Shown in pieces: positions 37,262-45,679 of a DNA stretch of 64,000 nucleotides. The position numbers were made by a program, and so were the translations under genes. Under the pieces are notes generated by a model, which ran no database searches, had not been told where the DNA came from, and worked only from the letters and a program-made list of their open reading frames with translations. Source of the stretch: Rhodobacter sp. 24-YEA-8 (GTDB lineage Bacteria; Pseudomonadota; Alphaproteobacteria; Rhodobacterales; Rhodobacteraceae); the NCBI RefSeq assembly GCF_900105075.1, contig NZ_FNSK01000002.1, positions 124,001-188,000 of the forward strand, written 5' to 3'. The first letter of the stretch is position 1. Each line of letters opens with the position of its first letter.

Positions 37262-38368
37262 ATGTCTTCCCTCTTCCCGATCCTCCTTGTCGATTTTCCC
37301 CGCCGTGACCGTGAGCGTCAGGCCCTCAGAGAACGCCTCACAGCGCATCACCGCCGATTGCGCGCCCGCAGCATCTGTCTTGAAGCCCCCATGAACGGGC
37401 GCGGTATGATTGATTACGCGGCATGGGAAGACCTGATTGCTCGCATCCAGCTCTATCCGGAAGAGGAAATGCGCATTGAACGCCGGGCGGCGGCTCTGGC
37501 CAGGCGCGAGTTGGAGCGTGATGGGTTGCGCCACCTGAAACCGGACGACAGGAAGAGGATCGAGCGCTTGCGGGATGGTGCGCGCCTGGTGGCCCTCAAG
37601 TCCGAACATCAGGCCGATGAGCTTGCAGCCCGGCTTCATTCCGAATTTCCCTGGATGGGCGCCGCCACGGAGAGAGTATGGCATGATATGCGTGCTTCGG
37701 TTCGCGATGGTTCGCGCGGGCTGCGGATCCGCCCGATTTTGCTCGACGGCCCACCCGGAATTGGCAAATCGGTCTGGGCCCGGCGGCTGGCGGAACTCAT
37801 CCAGAGCCCTTCAATGACCTATGAGGCAACGGCGGAAAATGCGTCGTTTGGGTTGATCGGCAGCCAGAAGACATGGAGCAATTCCTCGCCAGGGCGTCTG
37901 GTCAATCTGGTCATTGATCATAGGGTTGCCAACCCGATTGTCATCGTGGACGAAGTCGAGAAGGCCGGATCTGCCTCTTCGACCGCGGGGCGCTCCTATG
38001 ATCTTGCCGCCTCTGTTCTGCCATTGCTGGAAACGGCTACAGCCAGGAGCTGGTCCTGCCCCTACTTCCAGGTTCCATTCGACCTGAGTTGGGTCATCTG
38101 GGTGATGACCTGCAACGATTGGCGTCTTCTGCCTGAGCCGCTGCTCAGCCGTTGCCCGCCGATCCGGCTTTCACATTTGGGCCTGCAAGATCTCGAGGGC
38201 TTCGCCCGCCGCGAGGGCGAGCGACGCGGATTGTCGGTCGAGGCTATCGACGCGATCTCCGAAATGCTGGTGCGGCAGTCGGATCAATCCTCGCGCCTCA
38301 GCCTGCGCTCGGTGATCCGGGCATTGGAGCTGGCGGCCACTTTGGAAAACCACCCGCTTCTGCAGTGA
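37262..38368 (+). CDS. Lon-like AAA+ ATPase downstream of IS66 tnpB
   Basis: 368 residues. N-terminal about 150: charged, helical (EEEMRIERRAAALARRELER, LKPDDRKRIERLRDGARLVA). The AAA+ core has Walker A GPPGIGKS (163-170), Walker B IVIVDE (226-231) and a sensor-type segment TCNDWRLLPEPLLSRCPPIR. The fold and the VDEVEKAG string resemble Lon's ATPase module, but there is no peptidase domain with a Ser-Lys pair. A decayed paralog follows the tnpB remnant at 44.9-45.3 kb. Next come a DUF6634-like gene and metallophosphoesterases. Role unknown. Confidence 0.85.
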   Translation: MSSLFPILLVDFPRRDRERQALRERLTAHHRRLRARSICLEAPMNGRGMIDYAAWEDLIARIQLYPEEEMRIERRAAALARRELERDGLRHLKPDDRKRIERLRDGARLVALKSEHQADELAARLHSEFPWMGAATERVWHDMRASVRDGSRGLRIRPILLDGPPGIGKSVWARRLAELIQSPSMTYEATAENASFGLIGSQKTWSNSSPGRLVNLVIDHRVANPIVIVDEVEKAGSASSTAGRSYDLAASVLPLLETATARSWSCPYFQVPFDLSWVIWVMTCNDWRLLPEPLLSRCPPIRLSHLGLQDLEGFARREGERRGLSVEAIDAISEMLVRQSDQSSRLSLRSVIRALELAATLENHPLLQ

Positions 38369-38379
38369 ACCCGCGTGCG

Positions 38380-38832
38380 ATGAATTTTCAACACCGCCTG
38401 AAAGAACGCAGAAAAATGCACCGAAAAATCATGCCATCTGAGCTCAATTACGACTTCTCAAGTGTTCTTGCTGCCGTGAATGCCGCTGAAGCAGGCCCCA
38501 GCATGTCTGATATCGACGCCGCCCCAGTCCTGGATGAATGGTGGCCGGCATTTGATCCGCACAGAACCCCGTTCCTGATCGGGCGGGTGAACAACCACCC
38601 AGTCCTGGGTTCAAAATCTATTCGCACGTCCCGGCTCCTTGCGCTCAACAAACACGCCGGTTGGGCGCGGACATTCAACCGTTGGTATCGTTTGGGTGCA
38701 CCTGCATCAGATCTGCCGATACCCATGCCTGGATTGAACCCGATCAATAGCGTGGAAACCCTTGGCGCGCTTTTGGCTGATTACATCAAACGCGTTCGCG
38801 AACTCGAAGCTGCCCCGCGGAGAAATACTTAA
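38380..38832 (+). CDS. DUF6634-like protein
   Basis: Up to 150 residues. The core HPVLGSKSIRTSRLLALNKH followed by AGWARTFNRWYRLGAP matches what I recall of DUF6634 proteins (consensus HP.LG....TS.L...D...GWARTLSRFYRLG), found in Rhodobacterales near AAA+ ATPases. The start is uncertain: ATGs at 38380 and 38416 are both possible with weak ribosome-binding sites. It lies between the AAA+ gene (11-base gap) and a metallophosphoesterase gene (2-base gap), so an operon is likely. Function unknown. Confidence 0.65.
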   Translation: MNFQHRLKERRKMHRKIMPSELNYDFSSVLAAVNAAEAGPSMSDIDAAPVLDEWWPAFDPHRTPFLIGRVNNHPVLGSKSIRTSRLLALNKHAGWARTFNRWYRLGAPASDLPIPMPGLNPINSVETLGALLADYIKRVRELEAAPRRNT

Positions 38833-38834
38833 AA

Positions 38835-39662
38835 ATGCGCATCCTTGTCATCGCCGACCTTCACCTGGATCTGTGGGATCATGCCCGGCGCGATCCCTTT
38901 GGTCCGCTATTGCCGATTTTTCAGACACTGGACGCCATCATTATCGCCGGTGATCTTGCCAACGACCCGATGAGGAACTGGCCAGGCGCGCTTGAACGGA
39001 TTGGCCAGTTGATTGAACCGTCAAAGGTCTGGGTCATGCCTGGAAACCATGACTATTACGGCTGGAATCTCGCCGGTGACGATGGGTTGCGTGCCCTAGC
39101 CGAGCGAGCCGGAATGCACTTCGCCCAAAAGGCCTCTGTCGAGTTCGGCGGCGTTCGCTTTCTCTGCTGCACGCTATGGACGGACTTCAGCCTGCACGCG
39201 GAACCGCATGTGTCAAAGGTCACCGCCCAGCGGGCGATGAACGATTATTTCCAAATTGCCAGAGACGCAAATGGATCAGACCTCGTCCTGCCGGACGATG
39301 TGGTGCGCAAGCACAAGGAGCAGCTTGTCTGGCTTGCCAGCGCACTGGACAAAGCATTCGAAGGCCGAACCGTCGTCGTGACACATCACTGCCCATCGCC
39401 AGCGGCTCTCGGCACTGATAACCGTCTAGCCCCAGCTTTTTGCACTGATCTCAGCAGCTTGACGGTGACACGCCGTGTTGACTTGTGGTTGTTTGGGCAT
39501 ACTCATCGCCACTTGAGCGCCGTGCCAGTAAGAACTCCGGTGGTGAATGTGTCGCTCGGATATCCGAGGGAGGTCGATGACAGCGATATCGTCGATGTCG
39601 TGTTGCGCGGAATCGTTGACACTGATCTTCCGGGCTTCTTTGCCTATCCGGAGCTATTGTGA
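38835..39662 (+). CDS. metallophosphoesterase
   Basis: 275 residues, calcineurin-like fold with all five metal motifs: ADLHLD at residue 6, AGDLAND, PGNHDYY, VVTHHCPS and LFGHTHRH. This is a di-metal phosphodiesterase of unknown substrate, without a signal peptide, so cytoplasmic. It begins 2 bases after the DUF6634-like gene and its TGA overlaps the next ATG. Confidence 0.92.
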   Translation: MRILVIADLHLDLWDHARRDPFGPLLPIFQTLDAIIIAGDLANDPMRNWPGALERIGQLIEPSKVWVMPGNHDYYGWNLAGDDGLRALAERAGMHFAQKASVEFGGVRFLCCTLWTDFSLHAEPHVSKVTAQRAMNDYFQIARDANGSDLVLPDDVVRKHKEQLVWLASALDKAFEGRTVVVTHHCPSPAALGTDNRLAPAFCTDLSSLTVTRRVDLWLFGHTHRHLSAVPVRTPVVNVSLGYPREVDDSDIVDVVLRGIVDTDLPGFFAYPELL

Positions 39663-40003
39663 TGCACTGGTTCACCGCTGACCTGCACTTCGGGCACAAG
39701 AACATCATTGATTATTGTGCTCGGCCGTTCATGGACGTGACCGACATGGATGCGCAGCTTCTCTGCAGCATTCAGGCACATGTTCGGCCAGCCGACACTC
39801 TCTATGTGGTCGGTGACTTTGCATATTGGAAAGCCAGCGGACCCGAGAGGCATCGGATCGCCGCGATCTTCGGGCAAATCCCAAGACGAAAGATTCTGGT
39901 CAGGGGTAATCATGACGCCAACTGGATCTGTGATCTGGGCTGGGAAGAAGTGCACGACATGCTATCGGTCACAGCAGAGGACCAGCGCCTTTTCATGTGC
40001 CAC
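39662..40003 (+). pseudogene. second metallophosphoesterase, 3' truncated
   Basis: ATG 39662 overlaps the preceding stop. It reads HWFTADLHFGHKNIIDYCAR, VVGDFAYW, RGNHDA and LFMCHYR, in the order of the YfcE/pesticidal-type small metallophosphoesterases. After MCHYR the expected GHxH motif is missing and sequence of an IS1182-type transposase (minus strand) begins at about 40004. The frame runs on to 40135 as nonsense. Probably inactive. Confidence 0.8.
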
Positions 40004-40262
40004 TATCGAAGACCGGGATGTGAGGATCGAGGCCGTGTTCATCAACCAGCCAGCCCAACATCTCGCACGCTCCATAGGCGGTGTCGGCGACTAGCGTTTC
40101 GGGATGCAGACCAAATGTGTCATCTGTGCGCATGAGCATATCGCGCGCAGAGCTGATCTCGTCCTGACGCACCGGTGCGGTCGCCTCGACATCCACGATG
40201 ATCGCATGTTCCAGATCGACCAGATAGTTGGTGCTGTATGCAGTTTTCCGCGCCGATTGACA
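40004..40262 (-). pseudogene. IS1182-family transposase fragment
   Basis: The minus strand reads TAYSTNYLVDLEHAIIVDVE, ATAPVRQDEISSARDMLMR, then ETLVADTAYGACEMLGWLVD and PHIPVFD, the middle of an IS1182-type DDE transposase (second catalytic aspartate in ADTAYG). Both ends are missing. It cuts the metallophosphoesterase gene on one side and abuts the restriction endonuclease gene on the other. Confidence 0.8.
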
Positions 40263-40263
40263 A

Positions 40264-41157
40264 TCAGGGCCTTACGGCAATATGCCAGCCATGTGCTGAG
40301 CAAATCGGTTGCTCTGCAATTGTGACCTTGTGGGAAATGAAGTCACTTGGGCCACAGTGCGGCAACCCCAAAGCCTGAATCAGTGCAGCATCATATGTCC
40401 CGCTGAGCAACATGATCCCCTCAGCCGCAAGGCGGTTCCGGCTGCCTCGAGGCCCATCTGACCGAATGCGACGCATGAAGTCCTTCTGCGCAGCGGCCTC
40501 CTCAACAATGCGGCGCGAAATCACCCGGTCGGTAACGCCCCTGAAGAGCTCGACTATTTTATCGTTGCCGGTGGGCGCAGCGAAGATGGATGCAACGAGT
40601 TTCGATGAGATGGTGCGCCAGAAGTTCGGCTCGACGGGGTGATCGCGCAGCAACCACAATATCTGTGTGGCTCCGAAGGCCGAGACGCTTTTCTTGCCAT
40701 CCCGGTTCGCTCCGCCCGTCAAGTTCGCCGGATCCGCATACATCAGGCCCAAGAAGCAGCGGGAGTTCTGCTCGTCGAGAGCCGCAAGGAGGCAGGCGTG
40801 CCCGACCGCTTCTTGGGGTATCATCCAGTTGCCAGTGATCGTGAACTTCATGTCGACGTTTTCGCCGCCAATCATGAAGTCGAGAACCCCCTTGGGCACC
40901 TGCATCCTAGCGCGCATCAGGATCTCGACGCGCGTGCCAAGATAGGTTTTCTCGGTCTTTTCCAACTCTCCGTAAGAGCGCCGACGGGTATTGACGGTGT
41001 CGACGACGTCATCGACTACCTTGCGGAGCATGCCGGGAAACCACTCGGAAGCCGAGGCGCGCCCGCCCAAGAGTCGTTCCACCTCATGCCCGAGGCGCGA
41101 AAGGTCATCGTAACGGGAATGACCGGGGACGATCAGGCTGGGCGCGGGTGACCTCAT
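40264..41157 (-). CDS. NaeI-family type II restriction endonuclease
   Basis: 297 residues. The catalytic pattern fits NaeI: E78, D93, D102-x-K104 (VLDFMIGGENVDMKF), preceded by LEKTEKTYLGTRVEI and followed by WMIPQEAVGHACLL and DGKKSVSAFG. In NaeI the residues are Glu70, Asp86, Asp95 and Lys97, nearly the same spacing. NaeI recognises GCCGGC, needs an activator site and has a C-terminal CAP-like domain; the C-terminal third here would be that domain. Its ATG overlaps the methyltransferase stop. The last residues border an IS1182 fragment, so the C-terminus may be slightly altered. Confidence 0.85.
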   Translation of the reverse strand: MRSPAPSLIVPGHSRYDDLSRLGHEVERLLGGRASASEWFPGMLRKVVDDVVDTVNTRRRSYGELEKTEKTYLGTRVEILMRARMQVPKGVLDFMIGGENVDMKFTITGNWMIPQEAVGHACLLAALDEQNSRCFLGLMYADPANLTGGANRDGKKSVSAFGATQILWLLRDHPVEPNFWRTISSKLVASIFAAPTGNDKIVELFRGVTDRVISRRIVEEAAAQKDFMRRIRSDGPRGSRNRLAAEGIMLLSGTYDAALIQALGLPHCGPSDFISHKVTIAEQPICSAHGWHIAVRP

Positions 41158-42101
41158 GCCACCGCGTAGATCCGTTTGGATTGGATCGCAATGGCGACCT
41201 GGCGGCCGACCGCCTCAGCGACCGGTGGAGGGAAGGCGTTGCCTACCTGGCGATAGGCGTGGGTCTTGCGTCCATAGAATTGCCAGTCGTCGGGGAAGCC
41301 CTGGAGACGAGCCACCATCCGGATTGTAAGTCGAGGCATGCCCACGTAGTCCTTTTCAGGCGCCTCCTCGGCCAGAGTCTTGCCGTTTACTCCCAATGTC
41401 GCCCACGCGGCTCGTGCGCGCGTAGGACCGAGATCAGGGCCACCATGCTTCTTGGAGCCACCCACGATGGTGGGCGCGATCTCATCGGCACGCTCCGCCC
41501 ATGCACGAGCACCTGGCCACCCCCTCGCAGCCATCAGGTCTCCGAGCACCCGCCCAACAGTCGGCGGGTTGTGATGACGCTCTTCCGGCCATTCGAATTT
41601 ATCGGCGATGTCCTGCTTAACCGCGACGATCACAACGCGCGGCCGAAGCTGCGGCACACCGAAGTGGGAAGCGTTTAGTAGGCGCCAGTCGGCGACATAG
41701 CCAAGCTTGGTCAATTTCTTCTTGAGCGACTGCCGATAGTCCACGAACACCGCGTCTAGGAATCCGCGCACGTTCTCAAGCATAACGGCCTGAGGGCGGA
41801 TCTCGTCAACCAGGCGCAGAGCCTCCGGGAACAGGTCGCGCTCATCATCCTTGCCCAGTTGCTTGCCAGCGACGGAAAAAGGCGGGCACGGAACACCACC
41901 AGCAAGCAATTCGACACCGGCGAAGGATTTGCCGACAAAGTTGCGAAGATCGCCCTCTCTGACGTCCCAGAATGGGCGGTTCATGCGAAGCGTCTGACAG
42001 GCATGGGGGTCGATCTCGACGAGAGCGTCATGCTCGAAGCCTGCGCGTTCGAGGCCAAGTGCTTGGCCACCCGCACCCGCGCAAAGCTCTACTGATCGCA
42101 T
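41154..42101 (-). CDS. DNA (cytosine-5) methyltransferase, NaeI-type partner
   Basis: 315 residues. Motif I ELCAGAGGQALGLERAGF, motif IV GGVPCPPFS with catalytic Cys72, motif VI MLENVRGF, motif VIII QLRPRVVIVA, motif X QVGNAFPPPVAEA. All are present, with the variable target-recognition region between VIII and X. It protects host DNA from the endonuclease encoded in the overlapping downstream gene. The recognition sequence is inferred from the nuclease family only. Confidence 0.93.
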   Translation of the reverse strand: MRSVELCAGAGGQALGLERAGFEHDALVEIDPHACQTLRMNRPFWDVREGDLRNFVGKSFAGVELLAGGVPCPPFSVAGKQLGKDDERDLFPEALRLVDEIRPQAVMLENVRGFLDAVFVDYRQSLKKKLTKLGYVADWRLLNASHFGVPQLRPRVVIVAVKQDIADKFEWPEERHHNPPTVGRVLGDLMAARGWPGARAWAERADEIAPTIVGGSKKHGGPDLGPTRARAAWATLGVNGKTLAEEAPEKDYVGMPRLTIRMVARLQGFPDDWQFYGRKTHAYRQVGNAFPPPVAEAVGRQVAIAIQSKRIYAVA

Positions 42102-42279
42102 GACTGCCTCCTAATTTTTCCGCATCTTAGAGGGCGAGGATGAGGATTTGAAGCGCGAAATCCATGGCCGAAGCGGGTTTTCATGCTTGCGGCGGGGCGC
42201 ATGCCAACCGTCTAAAGTTGTGGATTTAAGGGCGCTGACCGGCCATGATCCCGATCATTAGGTTTAGGAGTCGGGCAAC

Positions 42280-44052
42280 GTGCATCATATTTCTGAATTG
42301 AAAATTCAGGGTTTCAAGTCGATAGCCAGTGCAACATTTCCACTGTCACATTACACGCCACTCGTTGGCTACAACAACGCCGGGAAGACGAATATTCTCA
42401 GGGCGGCGAGTTGGGTGATGAAAAAGGCCAGCTTAAGCGCCGAGGATTTCAACGACGTAAACACGCCGGTGACAGTGGAGGCGGAGATTTCTGGGATCAC
42501 AGCTGCAGTGTTGGACGCACTGGATGCCGCTCATCGCGCCCGTATAGAGCCCCTGGTCGTCGATGGAAAAATTAAGATCCGTAGATCCCAGGCAACGCCC
42601 GGTCAGTCAGCGGCCAGCATACGTTTTGAGGTCGAGAAGGAACAAGATGGAGCCATGGCCTGGGTCGTTAATCCCACGGGGATTGATGCTGCGATCGGAG
42701 TTCTTTTCCCGGATCCCATCCTTATCGGGGCGATGGAAAATGCAACCGAGGACGTGGCAAAGTTCGGGAGTGGAACTACAATCGGGAAGCTCCTCAAAGA
42801 GATCATGGGCCCAGTCATCGAACGGCACTCACCTGCCGTTGCTGCGGCTCTGGACGCCGTTGGACGGCAGCTGTCTGCTAACTCTGCTGAAAAGGATGAG
42901 ACACTCACGGCGCTCGATGCGTCTATCCAGGGGGAGCTGGCACGACTGTTCCCCGGGGTCACGGCCAAGACTCACGTCCCTGTTCCGGACTTTGCCGACT
43001 TCATGAAATCTGCGACCATACGCATCTTTGAAGAGGGCTTTGATCATCCCGATGGACGGGACGCGTCTTCGTTCGGTCATGGTGCTCAGCGCTCAATTCA
43101 GATTGCATTGATCAAATGCCTGGCTGAAGTAAAGCGGGCAGCCGGAGGCAATGTTGGCCGGACAACGCTTCTCCTAATTGATGAACCTGAACTCTACCTT
43201 CATCCGCAGGCCATTGAGGTCGTGAGAGCTGCTCTTAACCGCTTGGCTGGTGAGGGATACCAAATCATCATCACAACCCATTCGGCGAATATGATCGCCC
43301 GCTCAGATGCCAAAAATTCGCTTTTGATACGACGCAGTGTCGAGCATGGAACGACATGCCTTCCAAGGATGAAGGACGTTGTCGAGCAAGCGATAGCCGA
43401 AGCGGATCATCAGTCGGAAGCCCTATTTGCGCTCTCGAACTCGAGCAAGGTCCTGTTCTCCGAGAGGGTCGTCATCACGGAAGGCAAGACAGAGCGCATG
43501 ATTTTGCCTGCGGTGTTCGAGAACCTGTTCGGGTTGACACCAGGTGAAGACAAGATCGGCGTTGTTGATATCGGCGGGGTTCACAATATACCGGATACTA
43601 TGCGCATTCTTTGCGCTATGGGCCTCCCTTGCAAGGCTATCGTCGACCTCGATTTTGTGTTCAGGACCGCACCAGCGAAGGCTTTGATCGCCGCTGACCA
43701 CCCAGCGATTGTAGAGTGCAAGGCGATCCTGGCTCGCCTCGCGGCCTCAGGCGCAGTAGGGCTTGATGCTTCGGGGCTCCCTACGAAGCATGCTGGAAAT
43801 CCGGCGATAGTGGCGTTCGAGCTCTTGGCGCTTGAGGTTGATGCGGCTCCGCACATCGACGCTTTGTTCATCGAGATGCAAGAACACGGAATATGGCTGT
43901 GGAAGAAGGGCGCCATTGAAGCTTATCTGAACATTGCTAAAACCGATGCGGCACGGATGACCTTTATTGATCGCCTCAACGAAGAGGCTTATCGGGCCGC
44001 GCTGCCGGACTATCCCGCGATCTCCGACGCGATGGCTTGGCTTCGCGTGTAA
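42280..44052 (+). CDS. OLD-family ATP-dependent endonuclease
   Basis: 590 residues. The N-terminal ABC-type ATPase has Walker A GYNNAGKT (30-37), a signature-like FGHGAQRSIQIAL, Walker B LLLIDEPE (297-304) and H-loop ITTHSANMI. The C-terminal TOPRIM nuclease has E401 in EGKTE and D456-x-D458 in IVDLDFVF. Stand-alone OLD proteins are nucleases with antiphage roles (P2 OLD as prototype; Gabija GajA is related, but no GajB helicase is adjacent). GTG start at 42280 with AGGAG ten bases upstream. It is divergent from the restriction-modification pair, consistent with a defence island. Confidence 0.92.
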   Translation: MHHISELKIQGFKSIASATFPLSHYTPLVGYNNAGKTNILRAASWVMKKASLSAEDFNDVNTPVTVEAEISGITAAVLDALDAAHRARIEPLVVDGKIKIRRSQATPGQSAASIRFEVEKEQDGAMAWVVNPTGIDAAIGVLFPDPILIGAMENATEDVAKFGSGTTIGKLLKEIMGPVIERHSPAVAAALDAVGRQLSANSAEKDETLTALDASIQGELARLFPGVTAKTHVPVPDFADFMKSATIRIFEEGFDHPDGRDASSFGHGAQRSIQIALIKCLAEVKRAAGGNVGRTTLLLIDEPELYLHPQAIEVVRAALNRLAGEGYQIIITTHSANMIARSDAKNSLLIRRSVEHGTTCLPRMKDVVEQAIAEADHQSEALFALSNSSKVLFSERVVITEGKTERMILPAVFENLFGLTPGEDKIGVVDIGGVHNIPDTMRILCAMGLPCKAIVDLDFVFRTAPAKALIAADHPAIVECKAILARLAASGAVGLDASGLPTKHAGNPAIVAFELLALEVDAAPHIDALFIEMQEHGIWLWKKGAIEAYLNIAKTDAARMTFIDRLNEEAYRAALPDYPAISDAMAWLRV

Positions 44053-44134
44053 ATGAATAGGTTCCGACGGCCACGGCCGCCAGCCCGGAGCGGTTCAAAG
44101 ATACGGAAATCACCTCATAATTGACGAGAATTTC

Positions 44135-44659
44135 ATGACCTGCGCCTATCCCGTTTTGGAATTCACAAAGCAAATATGGCCGTATGCGCTCGAACTCGTG
44201 AGGGCTGTCGCAGCCCCTGGAGCTGCCGTTTGGATTGCAACAATCATTTTCAGGAGACAGAAGCAGTTTGAGCGCCAGAGCGAGGCTGCGAAGGAGTTGC
44301 GCTCCGCGCTTTCTGAGTATCTTACACTTACAAAGCGGCTTCATCGGCAACGAAAAAGCGCTCAGACAGCCGATGACCTCATCGGTGAGACTGTTAGCGA
44401 ACTATCTCAAAAGACCGAGCAGGCATATCAATACATTAGGCTTTTCTCTACTGACCCATCGATGATTGCTGCTGCTGAGGCTTTAGCAAGAGCCGACGCT
44501 AAGCGGCAGGGAGCAATCCTATTGATTAGAGATGCGCATATCGCTTCACTCAATCCCGGCGCAGCCAGCCTGCACGAAGCCGAAGAGGCCTTCGGCATTG
44601 CCATCAAGGATTACGTCGATAAGGTGAGGGAGGTTCATCAAAGAAACCTAGGGCTTTAG
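44135..44659 (+). CDS. small membrane-anchored protein of unknown function
   Basis: 174 residues: one N-terminal membrane helix (ELVRAVAAPGAAVWIATIIF) followed by a basic, helical cytoplasmic part (RRQKQFERQSEAAKELRSAL and onward) likely to form a coiled coil. No family recognised. It lies 82 bases after the OLD gene on the same strand and could be co-expressed; several defence systems pair a nuclease with a one-helix membrane protein, but nothing here proves that. Confidence 0.6.
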   Translation: MTCAYPVLEFTKQIWPYALELVRAVAAPGAAVWIATIIFRRQKQFERQSEAAKELRSALSEYLTLTKRLHRQRKSAQTADDLIGETVSELSQKTEQAYQYIRLFSTDPSMIAAAEALARADAKRQGAILLIRDAHIASLNPGAASLHEAEEAFGIAIKDYVDKVREVHQRNLGL

Positions 44660-44917
44660 CCACAGATCGGCGCCAACAAATCCCTGGTGGCAATCTGGGT
44701 CAAGAACGCGCAGCGCAAAGATTCCGCGCCGGCATTCTTCGAGGTCGTGCCCCTGACTGAGGTCAAGTCCAGCCGTAAACAGAGCAAGGCCGTTGGCCCG
44801 GACCATGCCGCCTCGACCTGCCGGATCCGCATCGGCGATACCGATATCGCGATACAGCTCGGCTACCCGGCCGATCATCTGGCCGAGGTTCTACGCGCGA
44901 TGAGGGCCTCGCAGTGA
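44660..44917 (+). pseudogene. IS66-family tnpA, C-terminal fragment (copy 2)
   Basis: Open frame directly after the previous stop: QIGANKSLVAIWVKNAQRKD, then FFEVVPL, then CRIRIGDTDIAIQLGYPADH and LAEVLRAMRASQ. The C-terminus parallels copy 1 at 36682-36840 (GYPAEHLTEILRAVRA). The N-terminal DNA-binding part is missing. Confidence 0.8.
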
Positions 44918-45350
44918 TTTCTCCCGCCGACAGTTTCCGCAAGGGCATGGACGGGCTACCGCCGGAACATGCGAAGATGGCTGCGATGCGCTCCCCGACC
45001 GGTTTTGGCGGATTGAGCTGAGCGATAACGACCGGGAGCGGATCCAGCGCCGGGCCCGCCGCATCCTTGAACGTCGCAAGGCGGCCTACGGTCTCGAACA
45101 TCTGAAGTCCGATGATCGCGAGCGGCTGGAGGTGTTGAAGGACGGCGCCCGGCTGATCTCCATCCGGAATGAGTATCACGCCGACGAACTGGCTGCGGCC
45201 TTGCACGAGGACATGCCCTGGATAGGTGATCTGGGTGCTGACCTCAAACGATCACCGGCTGCTGCTGGAGCCCTTGCTCAGCCGCTGCCCGCCGATCCGG
45301 CTGCGTCGAAGCGATTGCAGTCGATATTATCGCGGCGTCTAACATCAAGA
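44914..45350 (+). pseudogene. decayed tnpB-AAA+ unit (copy 2)
   Basis: A GTG at 44914 overlaps tnpA as in copy 1, and SFRKGMDGL of TnpB is recognisable. Most of TnpB is deleted, and the sequence passes into RIQRRARRILERRKAAYGLE, HLKSDDRERLEVLKDGARLI and YHADELAAALHEDMPWIG, which align with residues 70-132 of the AAA+ ATPase at 37262. A further deletion joins this to RSPAAAGALAQPLPADP. The Walker motifs are gone. An IS3 element begins at 45351. Confidence 0.75.
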
Positions 45351-45406
45351 TGAATAGCCCCATGTTTCGTGGACGCCTTCTTTGCTAATTTTGAGGCAAG
45401 GAGGCC

Positions 45407-45679
45407 ATGATGGGCACAGCCACTTTCAGCGACGACTTCAAGCGCGATGCGGTCGCTCAGATCACGGAGCGGGGCTACCCGGTCAGCGAGGTTTCTGAAC
45501 GGCTCGGGGTGAGCAAGCACTCGCTCTATGCCTGGAAGCGCAAGTTCGCGAAGACGGCATCAGGCGAGACCGAGAAGGATGCCGAGATCCGCCTGTTGAA
45601 GCGGGAGCTGGCACGGGTTTCCGAGGAGCGCGACATCCTAAAAAAAGCCACCGCGTATTTCGCCAGGGATGCAAAGTGA
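45407..45679 (+). CDS. IS3-family transposase OrfA
   Basis: 90 residues with helix-turn-helix GYPVSEVSERLGVSKHSLYA and a leucine-zipper-like coiled coil RLLKRELARVSEERDILKKA. A tract CTAAAAAAAG near its end (45639-45648) is the usual place for -1 frameshifting. GGAGG lies upstream. Its stop overlaps the orfB start. Confidence 0.88.
   Translation: MMGTATFSDDFKRDAVAQITERGYPVSEVSERLGVSKHSLYAWKRKFAKTASGETEKDAEIRLLKRELARVSEERDILKKATAYFARDAK

Noticed and set aside
37262..38368. Lon protease
   Set aside because: Only the ATPase-like module is present; no Ser-Lys peptidase domain follows.
42280..44052. Complete Gabija system
   Set aside because: The OLD/TOPRIM protein fits GajA-like proteins, but no UvrD-like GajB helicase is adjacent.
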